DNA from: Limisphaerales bacterium
GTDB taxonomy: Bacteria; Verrucomicrobiota; Verrucomicrobiia; Limisphaerales; UBA11358
Direction of reading: 5' to 3'
DNA: 39,849 nt
NCBI GenBank assembly: GCA_003161635.1
Contig: PMOA01000045.1
Coordinates: 5,993 to 45,841, forward strand
This document shows, one piece after another, positions 9,085 to 16,069 of this stretch; within the stretch, counting starts at the first letter, position 1; the number at the start of each line of letters is the position of its first letter. A program made the position numbers and the translations under genes. Under the pieces are notes generated by a model. The model was not told the DNA's origin. It saw only the letters and a program-made list of their open reading frames with translations, and did not search any database.

Positions 9085-9999
9085 TCAAATTTGAAAATCC
9101 ACCACGGCGGTCTTATTGGCCTTGTTCAACACGCGCATGTCGAGGCCGTCGTAAATGACCAGCGACTTCGGCGCGACGCTGTTCATGATGAACACGTTGC
9201 CGCCAATCGTGCTGCCGGCGCCGATGACGGTCTCACCGCCAAGAATCGTCGCGCCGGGATAAATCGTCACGCGGTCCTCGATGGTCGGATGCCGTTTCTT
9301 GCCGCGCAATTGCTGTCCGCCGGCGGTGGATTTCGCGCCCAGCGTGACGCCGTGATACATCTTCACGTGGTCGCCGATGATGGCGGTTTCGCCGACGACC
9401 GTGCCGGTGCAATGGTCCACGAAAAAGTGCGACCCGATCTGCGCGCCCGGATGCAGGTCCATGCCCGTGCGCGTGTGGGCCCACTCGGTCATGATGCGCG
9501 GAATCAGCGCGACGTCCTTCAAATACAACTCATGCGCCAGCCGCTGCACGGCAATCGCCTCGATGAACGGATAGGAAACCAGCACTTCCTCCTTGCTCTT
9601 CGCCGCCGGGTCACCGTCGTAGGCGGCCTCCATGTCCGTCTGCAAAATTTCGCGGATGCGCGGCAGGCTGCCGAGAAATTCCACCGTCAGGCTGTGCGCC
9701 GCCGTCGTGATGTTCTGTTTCGGCAGATGGGACGGGGGATTGTATTCGAGGCTCTTGCGGATTTCGTCCTCCAGCGCGCCGAGCACCGAATCGAGCAACT
9801 CCGCCGTGACCACCTTGATTTCCGACGAATGGATGAGTTTCTCGTCGAAATATCCGGGGAACAGCAGCCGCAACAAATCCTGCGTGATGGCGGCAATGGC
9901 GCGTTTGGACGGCAGATTTTTCCCGTCCAGATGGTTGATGCCGCCCACGCGCGCATACGACGCGACGAGCTGGTTTGTGAGTTCAGTGACCGTTTCCAC
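9085..9999 (-). CDS. cysE: Serine O-acetyltransferase
   Basis: The enzyme acetylates serine with acetyl-CoA, giving O-acetylserine for cysteine synthesis. The C-terminal third is a left-handed beta-helix with hexapeptide repeats (GAQIGSHFFVDHCTGTVVGETAIIGDHVKMYHGVTLG, described from about 9215 to 9440) including the catalytic-type HXXG and the GKKRHPTIEDRVTIYPGA segment. The helical N-terminus (about 150 residues) is of the long plant/epsilon type. The GTG at 9999 (VETVTEL) was chosen because a longer frame starting at 10065 (also GTG) would take 22 codons from the AACAAAG-type repeat just upstream; that start cannot be excluded. No cysK is in the window. It is the first gene of the run to hflX. 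Confidence 0.88.
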   Translation of the reverse strand: METVTELTNQLVASYARVGGINHLDGKNLPSKRAIAAITQDLLRLLFPGYFDEKLIHSSEIKVVTAELLDSVLGALEDEIRKSLEYNPPSHLPKQNITTAAHSLTVEFLGSLPRIREILQTDMEAAYDGDPAAKSKEEVLVSYPFIEAIAVQRLAHELYLKDVALIPRIMTEWAHTRTGMDLHPGAQIGSHFFVDHCTGTVVGETAIIGDHVKMYHGVTLGAKSTAGGQQLRGKKRHPTIEDRVTIYPGATILGGETVIGAGSTIGGNVFIMNSVAPKSLVIYDGLDMRVLNKANKTAVVDFQI

Positions 10000-10261
10000 G
10001 GCAAAAGATTTACCACAAAGGAACAAAGAAACAAAGATTTTGTCGGCCACAGAAGAACAAGACACGGTTCACGGCGATTGAATCAATGTGAAACCTCTGC
10101 AAAACGGGCGTAGCGGCTTTCGGCAGAAAGCCGGACAATCCTTTTTGAATGAATGCGGCGGTCTGCCGACCGCCGCTACGGTGTATCAAGGATTTTTAGA
10201 GATCTCGAAGTATTTTGGAAACGTTTTCTTGGTTGCTTCGTTCCTTTGTTGTTCAACCTCT
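10000..10261. other. Intergenic region between cysE and the RCC1-permease gene
   Basis: No gene is seen. Bases 10010-10040 carry an 8-base-period A-rich repeat (ACAAAGGA, ACAAAGAA, ACAAAGAT). A GTAG-headed hairpin pair lies at 10110-10179, and a stretch complementary in style to the A-rich repeat (TTCGTTCCTTTGTTGTTC) lies at about 10238-10256. Confidence 0.6.
10110..10179. repeat. Two convergent REP-like hairpins
   Basis: GTAG at 10110 is followed by the stem CGGCTTTC/GAAAGCCG (10114-10133, loop GGCA). On the other side, the stem GCGGCGGTC/GACCGCCGC (10155-10176, loop TGCC) ends in CTAC, the complement of GTAG. Tetranucleotide-headed hairpins in inverted pairs are the layout of REP/BIME elements. 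Confidence 0.8.
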
Positions 10262-12889
10262 TCAATCCGCCTTGCCGAAAACACTGCCGAGGAATTGCGG
10301 CTGCTTGGGAAGTTTCAGCAAAGGTTGTGACCATGTGTAAAGACTGCGGTCCGGCCAGTACCACAGGCTGCCGTCTGCAGCCAGCGATACGACACCATTT
10401 CCGGTCCCGACAATGGCCACCCAGTCGTCGTGAATACCCAGTCGGGTCGGAGGCGATTTGAAGTCAAAGGAGAAGGTCTGGTTGTTCATCATGCCCCATT
10501 GCCAGAGGGTGCCGTCGGACTTGAGCGCCACCATCTTGAAATCCCAAGTTACTGCGGCGGAAACCCAGTTTGTCTCCGTGCCGCTTTGCCGCGTTTCAAA
10601 ATTATGACCCTGACGGAGGGCTATTTCACCCCATAGCCATAAGGTTCCATTCGTGCGAACATAGGCGCCAAACTGATCGCCTGCGCGGGAAAGTTTTTCC
10701 AGCGGAATTTGGTCGAATCTTGTTATGGGCATCAGTTCGTCATTGCCATCTTTTTTTACCCGGATTGCCCAAGTGGTGCCATCGAAATTCTGGGCAAGAA
10801 ATCCATATCCACCGCCCGTCGAGATTTTCTTCCAGCCGTAATTGGTTCCGATCTGATACGGCATGAAGGCGCGCAGTCCCGGCCATCGTTGCGGCAATTT
10901 GCCCCCGTTAAAACGGTTGGTTCCCCATCGCCACAGCGTGCCGTCATTTTTCAAAAGTAAAACCGTAGGAGTGGACCACGATCGGGCGACTTGCAGCCAG
11001 TTGGTCTCATCGCCAAAGCGCGTCAACTGATCTCCTCTCCAGACTTTCGGGTTTGAATTGTCGGAAACCCAAAGGGTGCCGTCGGACCGGATGCCAACCG
11101 TGTCCGGACGGCCAACCACAGGGGTGGTTTGATCCTGCCAGGTACGAACACTGTTAACACGCCCCGCCGTTACGGACACCCAGTTTGATCCGGCAATGAA
11201 CAACTGCGATCCGGCCCTTTTGGGCAACGGGTTGACCATGCGCCGCCAGCTGGTCCATGAGAAGGGAGACCAACCAGAATAAATATCATCCAAAAAATCA
11301 AACGAGACCAAGCCGTTGGGCAACCGCACCAGCAGATTGTCATCAATATCACGCTGCAGGAGTGGCGGGCTCGACAAAGACATTTTCGCCGGGCCGTGGG
11401 ACGGTTCCGCCGGCTCAAATACTTCCCAGGCGCGATGGTAAAGCGCGATAGTTGTTACGACAATGAATACAAATGCCCCGGCAAAGCCGAGCAGGTTGCG
11501 CCGCCACAAGGGCCAGCCGTCGCGGAAATTCTTGAAGTTCAGGTACGCCAGCCAGAGCAGGGTGACGATGAGTGTCGGGACCGTAATCACCAATGGCAGG
11601 ATGGAATGAACGGATATGGAATCAAAGAGTATCATCTGGTTGCTGGTGAAGATTGGAATCAACAGCATACAACCGAAGAAGGTGGCGATGGCCAGGCCGA
11701 CGGCTTGCAGAAAACTTCTGGCGAGGGTCGAGGCGAAGAAGCTCACCAACACGAGCCACGCAGAAAAAACCACGATGCCGAATGGGAACCACAACCCCAT
11801 TTCCGGTGTGAACATCGGATTATACGCGTCAAATCTAAAGGCCGTTCCTTCCAGCAACATCGGCATGACGCCACCGAGCAGAATGCCGAGAAACAAAGTC
11901 AGAAAGCCTTTGATGGCGAACTGAACCCGGCGTGAAACCGGCAGGCACAACTGTCCTTCCATGACGCCCAGACGGCGTTCCTCGGCCACGGCCATGCTGC
12001 CGATCACCGGAGCCATGACCAGCCACAGCATCCAGAAAATCGCCGTGAGGAGTTCGCCGGCGGAATCTTTGGCAAAATGGTGGTATTTTCGCAGAACAAT
12101 GACACCAATGTGCAACGCCAGCAATCCGGCCGCCCCCATCAAGCTGGCCTGGTGCAATTGAAACTCTTTTTTGACCAACGCGAAAATCGGTTTCCGGTTC
12201 CGGCTGGAAACGGCATTTTCCGAACGCGCTTTGAAAAATTTCCATTCCGGAAGCGAAATGACTCCACCGGACCAGCCCACGTCCTGGGCGCGGAAAAACA
12301 GCCAGCGGGCAAACAGAAACCCGCCAACCGAATAAATCGCGAAGACGACGCACAGGACGGCAATGAGCAGGTTGTTGGACTGGTTTGGGGCGAGAAACGC
12401 ACCGGAGAACCCGGACAGGGTCGCCGGCACCAGCAACGTGAGCCAGAATGCACCCGCGAGCTGGCGAATCAACAGCGTCGTCCAGAGCCCACCAGTGAAC
12501 GTCGCGGTCACAATCAGGCAGATGGTGATGAAGAGATTGTATGAATCTTCCCGGTTAGAGGCATTCACGTTAGAATTTTTGAGGGCGATGCCAAAGGCCG
12601 CGAGCCATACACCGAAGACAATCAGAAAGGCGACGGCAAGAACGGAAAGTTTTGTCTGCCAGATCCGCAACCGCTCCGCTGGTTGGGCCAGCAGCAACGA
12701 AAACGTGTTGAGACTGGATTCGCGGCCAATCGTCGTTAACGCCATGATCGTCAAGCCGAAGAAAAGCAGGCACGCGACATAGAAATCATAGGGCCGTGTG
12801 ACTACTTGTACTTGAACCAGCGCCAGCAGTATGGCCACCACCCAGCTTGGCAGCAGCAGGCGGATTTCCTTTTTGACGAGCGCGTTCAT
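10262..12889 (-). CDS. Double ABC-2 permease fused to an extracytoplasmic RCC1-like propeller
   Basis: An 875-residue membrane protein. Residues 1-230 and 235-490 each begin with an ALVKKE motif (KKE at 6-8 and 240-242) followed by about six hydrophobic segments, so two ABC-2-type permease units appear to be fused head to tail. After the last membrane span (about 467-484) a soluble region runs to the end. It carries RCC1-type repeats marked by DGTLW or NGTLW at 603, 649, 747, 792 and 839, with a weaker one at 703 (DGTTW). By topology this propeller should face away from the ATPase. The ATPase and a GntR regulator are encoded upstream on the same strand. The transported substrate is unknown; bacitracin/YtrBCDEF-like envelope-stress export is one possibility. 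An unusual fusion. Confidence 0.85.
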   Translation of the reverse strand: MNALVKKEIRLLLPSWVVAILLALVQVQVVTRPYDFYVACLLFFGLTIMALTTIGRESSLNTFSLLLAQPAERLRIWQTKLSVLAVAFLIVFGVWLAAFGIALKNSNVNASNREDSYNLFITICLIVTATFTGGLWTTLLIRQLAGAFWLTLLVPATLSGFSGAFLAPNQSNNLLIAVLCVVFAIYSVGGFLFARWLFFRAQDVGWSGGVISLPEWKFFKARSENAVSSRNRKPIFALVKKEFQLHQASLMGAAGLLALHIGVIVLRKYHHFAKDSAGELLTAIFWMLWLVMAPVIGSMAVAEERRLGVMEGQLCLPVSRRVQFAIKGFLTLFLGILLGGVMPMLLEGTAFRFDAYNPMFTPEMGLWFPFGIVVFSAWLVLVSFFASTLARSFLQAVGLAIATFFGCMLLIPIFTSNQMILFDSISVHSILPLVITVPTLIVTLLWLAYLNFKNFRDGWPLWRRNLLGFAGAFVFIVVTTIALYHRAWEVFEPAEPSHGPAKMSLSSPPLLQRDIDDNLLVRLPNGLVSFDFLDDIYSGWSPFSWTSWRRMVNPLPKRAGSQLFIAGSNWVSVTAGRVNSVRTWQDQTTPVVGRPDTVGIRSDGTLWVSDNSNPKVWRGDQLTRFGDETNWLQVARSWSTPTVLLLKNDGTLWRWGTNRFNGGKLPQRWPGLRAFMPYQIGTNYGWKKISTGGGYGFLAQNFDGTTWAIRVKKDGNDELMPITRFDQIPLEKLSRAGDQFGAYVRTNGTLWLWGEIALRQGHNFETRQSGTETNWVSAAVTWDFKMVALKSDGTLWQWGMMNNQTFSFDFKSPPTRLGIHDDWVAIVGTGNGVVSLAADGSLWYWPDRSLYTWSQPLLKLPKQPQFLGSVFGKAD

Positions 12890-13215
12890 GTCAGTTTGAA
12901 AAGGCGTTGGCTTGCGTTAATACGACGGCGCCGATTATCCAAGCCGGTGAGCCTCCGAATGACTGCGGCGAATTTGGACTGCGGGGGCAAGCGAAGCGCG
13001 ACCCCGCTTTGGAAGTTGCGGTTGCAGACGAAAGCGCCGTCGCCGCTGCGCTCTGCCGGCGCAGTCCAAAATGGCGCGCGTTCACGCCGCTTCAACGCCC
13101 AAAGTGCCGGCAGGCCTGACGTTTCTGGTGTCTCGCGAAAATGGATGTTGAAGCGGGCTGAAGCCTGCGCTCCTGTTGCCGCCGTCACCGTCCAATTTTT
13201 TTGCCGCGGGTTCAT
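12886..13215 (-). CDS. Small frame coupled to both ABC genes, partly made of repeat DNA
   Basis: A 109-codon frame with an ATG that overlaps the ATPase stop (ATGA, 13212-13215) and a TGA that overlaps the permease start (ATGA, 12886-12889). This double coupling argues that it is translated. The product begins MNPRQKNWTVTAATG and is Arg-rich, with no membrane segment and no domain I recognise. Codons in the middle (roughly 50-80) are supplied by the 96-base inverted-repeat element at 12974-13069, and other parts resemble intergenic repeat sequence. It may be a short gene broken up by repeat insertion whose frame survived, or simply a spacer kept open by coupling. I cannot tell which. Confidence 0.4.
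   Translation of the reverse strand: MNPRQKNWTVTAATGAQASARFNIHFRETPETSGLPALWALKRRERAPFWTAPAERSGDGAFVCNRNFQSGVALRLPPQSKFAAVIRRLTGLDNRRRRINASQRLFKLT
12974..13069. repeat. 96-base element with TTGGACTGCG terminal inverted repeats, copy A
   Basis: The element begins TTGGACTGCG and ends CGCAGTCCAA. Its reverse complement matches copy B (18211-18316) along both ends, including GGCAGAGCGCAGCGGCGAC and GTCGCGCTTCGCTTGC; only the centre differs. No transposase frame is inside, so it looks like a small non-autonomous element or a large REP doublet. Confidence 0.85.
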
Positions 13216-14120
13216 GTCTTCGCCTTTTTCAAAACACCCGACGCCACGAAAATTTCCTCTAGCGACAGCGATTCGCATCGCAAATCCTCGGGCTGGAGCG
13301 CCCGGAGCTTTTCCAGCAGTTGTTCGCTGTTACCATCGGCCAGAATTTCCACCTCGCGTCCGTTTTGTTTCACGTTCAACGCGTCCGCCAAATCCAATTG
13401 CGCCGGCGATTGCGCGAATCGCGCGCGGATTTTGCGGAAACGGTCGCGGGCGGCGTCGGCTTCCATCGTCAGCAGTTCGCGGCCTTGCTCGATGATGGTG
13501 AATTCGTCAATCAAACCCTCGAATTCGGAAATCAGATGCGTGGAGACAAAAACCGTCCGGCTTCCCGGGTCGCCGGATTGGTAGGCGCCGATGACGGTTT
13601 CGATGAATTCACGGCGGACAATCGGATCAAGGCCGGAGGTCGGCTCATCGAGCACGAGCAGTTCGGGTTCCGGACAAATCGCACCGATGAGTGCGAGCTG
13701 CGTGCGCTGGCCTTTCGAGAGATGGCTGGTCTTCTGTTTCGGGTCGAGTTGAAAGCGTTTCAGCAGGTCGGCCTCGATGTCGCCGTTCCAGTGTTTGCGA
13801 AACGACGCGAGATATTCCAGCGTGTCGCGCACGGTCATCCACGGATAAAACGCGACCATGTCCGGCACGTAGGCGAGCCGCGATTTTACGGCGACTTCGT
13901 TGCGCTGCGGGTCGAGTCCAAACACGCGCACCGTGCCGTCGCTGGGCCGGAGCAGATTCAACAGGCATTTGATGGTCGTGGTTTTGCCCGCGCCGTTGCG
14001 GCCGAAAAAGCCGTAACAGCGGCCGGCACGGACGGTCAATGTCAGGCCGTTGACGGCGTCCAGTTTGCCGTAGCGGCGGGTCAGGTTTTTGATTTTGATG
14101 ACGGGAGTGTTCGTTTCCAT
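13212..14120 (-). CDS. ABC transporter ATP-binding protein (partner of the RCC1-permease)
   Basis: A 302-residue ATPase of the ABC-2/CcmA-like exporter group. Walker A is GRNGAGKT (40-47), the signature is LSKGQ (134-138, Lys instead of the usual Gly), Walker B is LLVLDEP (154-160) with TSGLD after it, and the H-loop histidine is His195 in STH. The C-terminal 90 residues form the extra domain common in this group. The ATG at 14120 lies 14 bases after the GntR stop. The stop overlaps the next frame as ATGA. It should power the 875-residue permease encoded just downstream; the GntR regulator ahead of it suggests inducible expression, as in the Bacillus ytr operon. Confidence 0.92.
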   Translation of the reverse strand: METNTPVIKIKNLTRRYGKLDAVNGLTLTVRAGRCYGFFGRNGAGKTTTIKCLLNLLRPSDGTVRVFGLDPQRNEVAVKSRLAYVPDMVAFYPWMTVRDTLEYLASFRKHWNGDIEADLLKRFQLDPKQKTSHLSKGQRTQLALIGAICPEPELLVLDEPTSGLDPIVRREFIETVIGAYQSGDPGSRTVFVSTHLISEFEGLIDEFTIIEQGRELLTMEADAARDRFRKIRARFAQSPAQLDLADALNVKQNGREVEILADGNSEQLLEKLRALQPEDLRCESLSLEEIFVASGVLKKAKT

Positions 14121-14134
14121 GGGTGGCCTTTCCG

Positions 14135-14539
14135 TTAATCGTTTTTCTTCGCGTCCGATTTACGTTCGAAGTAGTCGAGCCGTTCCTTGACCAGGGCCAG
14201 AAACTTTTCCCGGTCCACTTGCAGGTGATGCGCCATGACCACGGCTTCGTCAATTTCCGCCGCCAGCAGTTTCTGGCGGACTGGTTTGTTGAACGGAGAA
14301 TCGCTTTTCTTCAGGAAGCAGCCTTTGCCGGGAATGGTTTCGATGACGCCCTGGCCTTCCAGTTCCGCGTAGGCCTTGGCGATGGTGTTGCGGTTGACGC
14401 GCAATTCCTCGGCCAGCGGGCGGATGGACGGCAGCGGTTCGCCGGAACGCAACGCGCCCGCCGCCGCGGCATAGCGGATCTGGTCCACCAGTTGCAGATA
14501 AACCGGCTTGCCGGACTTGAAATCAACCTGAAATATCAT
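14135..14539 (-). CDS. GntR-family transcriptional regulator, YtrA subfamily
   Basis: A 134-residue repressor-type protein. The N-terminal winged helix-turn-helix (about 10-75) shows the YtrA pattern: P.YLQLVDQIR at 12-22, LPSIRPLAEELRVNRNTIAKAY at about 36-57, and the GVIETIPGKGCFL wing. The C-terminal part is only about 55 residues, mostly helical (LLAAEIDEAVVMAHHL...), too short for a ligand-binding domain of the FadR or HutC type, which is what defines YtrA members. These usually control linked ABC-2 exporters and repress their own operon. It is the first gene before the ATPase and permease, and an inverted repeat overlaps its predicted promoter (14551-14574). Confidence 0.92.
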   Translation of the reverse strand: MIFQVDFKSGKPVYLQLVDQIRYAAAAGALRSGEPLPSIRPLAEELRVNRNTIAKAYAELEGQGVIETIPGKGCFLKKSDSPFNKPVRQKLLAAEIDEAVVMAHHLQVDREKFLALVKERLDYFERKSDAKKND

Positions 14540-14550
14540 GGCCGTCTTTT

Positions 14551-14590
14551 ACTGTCATAGAACAGTATGACAGTTGGCGGCGAACGTCAA
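14551..14590 (-). promoter_or_regulatory. Promoter and operator of the GntR/ABC operon
   Basis: Reading the minus strand, TTGACG (14585-14590) and TACTGT (14562-14567) are separated by exactly 17 bases, a good sigma-70-type match in the -35 box. A perfect 9-base inverted repeat, ACTGTCATA and TATGACAGT with a 6-base spacer (14551-14574), covers the -10 box and the likely transcription start. The ATG of the GntR gene is 11 bases further on. Placement over the -10 box fits autorepression by the encoded regulator. Confidence 0.75.
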
Positions 14591-14855
14591 GAAGAATTTT
14601 TGGAAGATTTGAGTTCCAACCCTGATGCGCATCGGGGCCATGAATTGCCGGTTGATCCACCCCAGGCCGAAAGCGCCGATAAATCGGACGCACTCCAGAC
14701 GCTTTGCGATTTTGAGAGGGTAATTGGAGAACGCACCAGCGCTTGGAGTGCGCGCGTCTTCAGCGCCGCTTTCCCAAGAGGGCCTGGCTGGGTCAGGGTT
14801 GCCGGTTCACGGAAAAGCTGTAGCCGCAGCTCATGACCGCCGGAAATTGCGACGC
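14591..14855. other. Intergenic region upstream of the GntR operon, with repeat-like DNA
   Basis: No credible gene. Open frames here have no recognisable features. TTGGAGTGCGC at 14743-14753 (with GGAG at 14745) recurs at 37596-37606 next to a hairpin. A partly complementary GCACTCCAGACGC lies at about 14690-14702, so the stretch may be a degraded repeat doublet. waaF ends at 14856 without a clear terminator. Confidence 0.5.
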
Positions 14856-16019
14856 TCAACGGGCGTCGCTGCAACTCAAAACCGCTTCCACCACGCGTTC
14901 GACGCTGATGCCGTTCAGGCAGCGGAAATCAATCGGGCATTCGCGCAAAAAGCAGGGCGAACACGGGGCGTCGGATTTGAGCAGCCGGTGCCGCGCGTCG
15001 CCCGGCAAACCCGGCCCGGTCAGTTCCGGCGACGTGCTGCCGAACGGCACGACGACCGGCGTGCCCAGCGCAGCGGCCACGTGCATCGGGCCGGTGTCGT
15101 TGGTGAGCAGCACGCGGCAGAGTTTCAACAGCGCCATTAGTTCGCGGAGGGAGGTCTTTCCGGCCAAGTTTAAAAACGTGCTTCCGGCATCCTGCCGGAA
15201 GTTCTGTTCTGCCGACAAGATGCCGGCAGTACGTTGACTCGCCGCATCGGGTTTGCCGCCGAAAATCAGCCAGGTGCAGTTGGTTCGATTTTGGATTTCG
15301 CGGGCGGCGGCGATGAATTTTTCCACCGGCCAGCGTTTGGCCGGACCGTATTCCGCACCGGGATTCAGGCCAAAAATTGGACCGGAAACTTTATCCAGCC
15401 TGAATTTTTTCTTTGCGGCTTCGATTTCATCCGGAGTGATAGACAATTGCGGCGGCAGCGGTTCGGGATTTGCGCCCAGCGCAGCAACGAGATGCAGATA
15501 CTCGTGAAGCTGGTGGGCGTTTGCGTTCGTGAGAACGCGGCCATTTGAAGTAACCCGCCGACTTACGTCGGCGGCTACAAGTCGGCGAATTTCAGCGACC
15601 GAACGTTTCCGCATTTTCACAGCTTCCGCACGCGCAGGCACGGCGTTGGTCAGGAAAAAATTCCGCCACGGACGAGCGTAGCCGATGCGTTGCGGAATTC
15701 CGGCAAGCCAGACTTCCAGTGCCGAGCGCGGTGAGTTTGGGAATACCAGCGCCAGGTCATATTTGCCCGCCCGTAATTTTTTGCCGGTCAAAAACACATT
15801 TTCGCCCGATGCAAATGGAATCGCTTCGTTGACGGCGGGATGATTTGTCCACAAATCGCGCAATTTTTCCGGGGTGAGCAGCGTGATATGCGCGTCGGGA
15901 AATTTTTCGCGCAGACGCATCAGCGCGGGCGTGGTCATCACCGCGTCCCCGAGCCAGTTTGTCCCACGCACAAGGATTCTTGCGGATCTCGAATTTAGGA
16001 TTTCTGATTTCGGATTCAC
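14856..16019 (-). CDS. waaF: LPS heptosyltransferase (WaaF-like, glycosyltransferase family 9)
   Basis: A GT9-family enzyme that adds heptose to the LPS inner core. The N-terminus has ILVRGTNWLGDAVMTTPAL, typical of heptosyltransferase II. The nucleotide-sugar half shows GLNPGAEYGPAKRWP, LTNDTGPMHVAAALGTPVV and FGSTSPELTGP. The GTG at 16019 was chosen since it overlaps the lpxL stop as GTGA; longer starts would sit inside lpxL. Three stretches are repeat DNA in frame: the first 15 residues (heptamer array), residues 148-155 (a GTAG-headed hairpin, VAADVSRR) and about 264-280 (a double hairpin). The frame stays open through all of them, so the gene is probably functional. Exact acceptor specificity cannot be read from sequence. 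Confidence 0.9.
   Translation of the reverse strand: MNPKSEILNSRSARILVRGTNWLGDAVMTTPALMRLREKFPDAHITLLTPEKLRDLWTNHPAVNEAIPFASGENVFLTGKKLRAGKYDLALVFPNSPRSALEVWLAGIPQRIGYARPWRNFFLTNAVPARAEAVKMRKRSVAEIRRLVAADVSRRVTSNGRVLTNANAHQLHEYLHLVAALGANPEPLPPQLSITPDEIEAAKKKFRLDKVSGPIFGLNPGAEYGPAKRWPVEKFIAAAREIQNRTNCTWLIFGGKPDAASQRTAGILSAEQNFRQDAGSTFLNLAGKTSLRELMALLKLCRVLLTNDTGPMHVAAALGTPVVVPFGSTSPELTGPGLPGDARHRLLKSDAPCSPCFLRECPIDFRCLNGISVERVVEAVLSCSDAR
15181..15229 (-). repeat. Double hairpin repeat in frame inside waaF
   Basis: CTTCCGGCA/TGCCGGAAG (15181-15201, loop TCC) is followed by CTGCCGACA/TGCCGGCAG (15209-15229, one mismatch, loop AGA). It encodes a glycine/alanine/glutamine-rich loop (TAGILSAEQNFRQDAGS) between two conserved parts of the enzyme. 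Confidence 0.8.
15555..15578 (-). repeat. GTAG-headed REP-like hairpin in frame inside waaF
   Basis: On the minus strand GTAG is followed by CCGCCGAC, loop GTAA, GTCGGCGG. GTA is codon 148, and the element is read as VAADVSRR. The same element in the same phase occurs in the gene at 32277-34541. Confidence 0.85.
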
Positions 16020-16069
16020 GCGGCAATCCGGGGTTGTTGGCTCTCGACGCTTGACGCTCGACCATCGTC
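15983..16069. repeat. Two heptamer arrays at the lpxL/waaF junction
   Basis: 15983-16017: CGGATCT, CGAATTT, AGGATTT, CTGATTT, CGGATTC. 16042-16069: TCTCGAC, GCTTGAC, GCTCGAC, CATCGTC. The first array encodes the start of WaaF, the second the C-terminal tail of the LpxL-like protein. Confidence 0.8.

Noticed and set aside
8689-10113. Open frame of 474 codons on the plus strand opposite hflX and cysE
   Set aside because: It spans the antisense of two recognised genes and has no motif of its own.
14587-14874. 95-codon frame upstream of the GntR operon on the minus strand
   Set aside because: It overlaps the end of waaF, covers repeat-like DNA and has no feature of a protein family.
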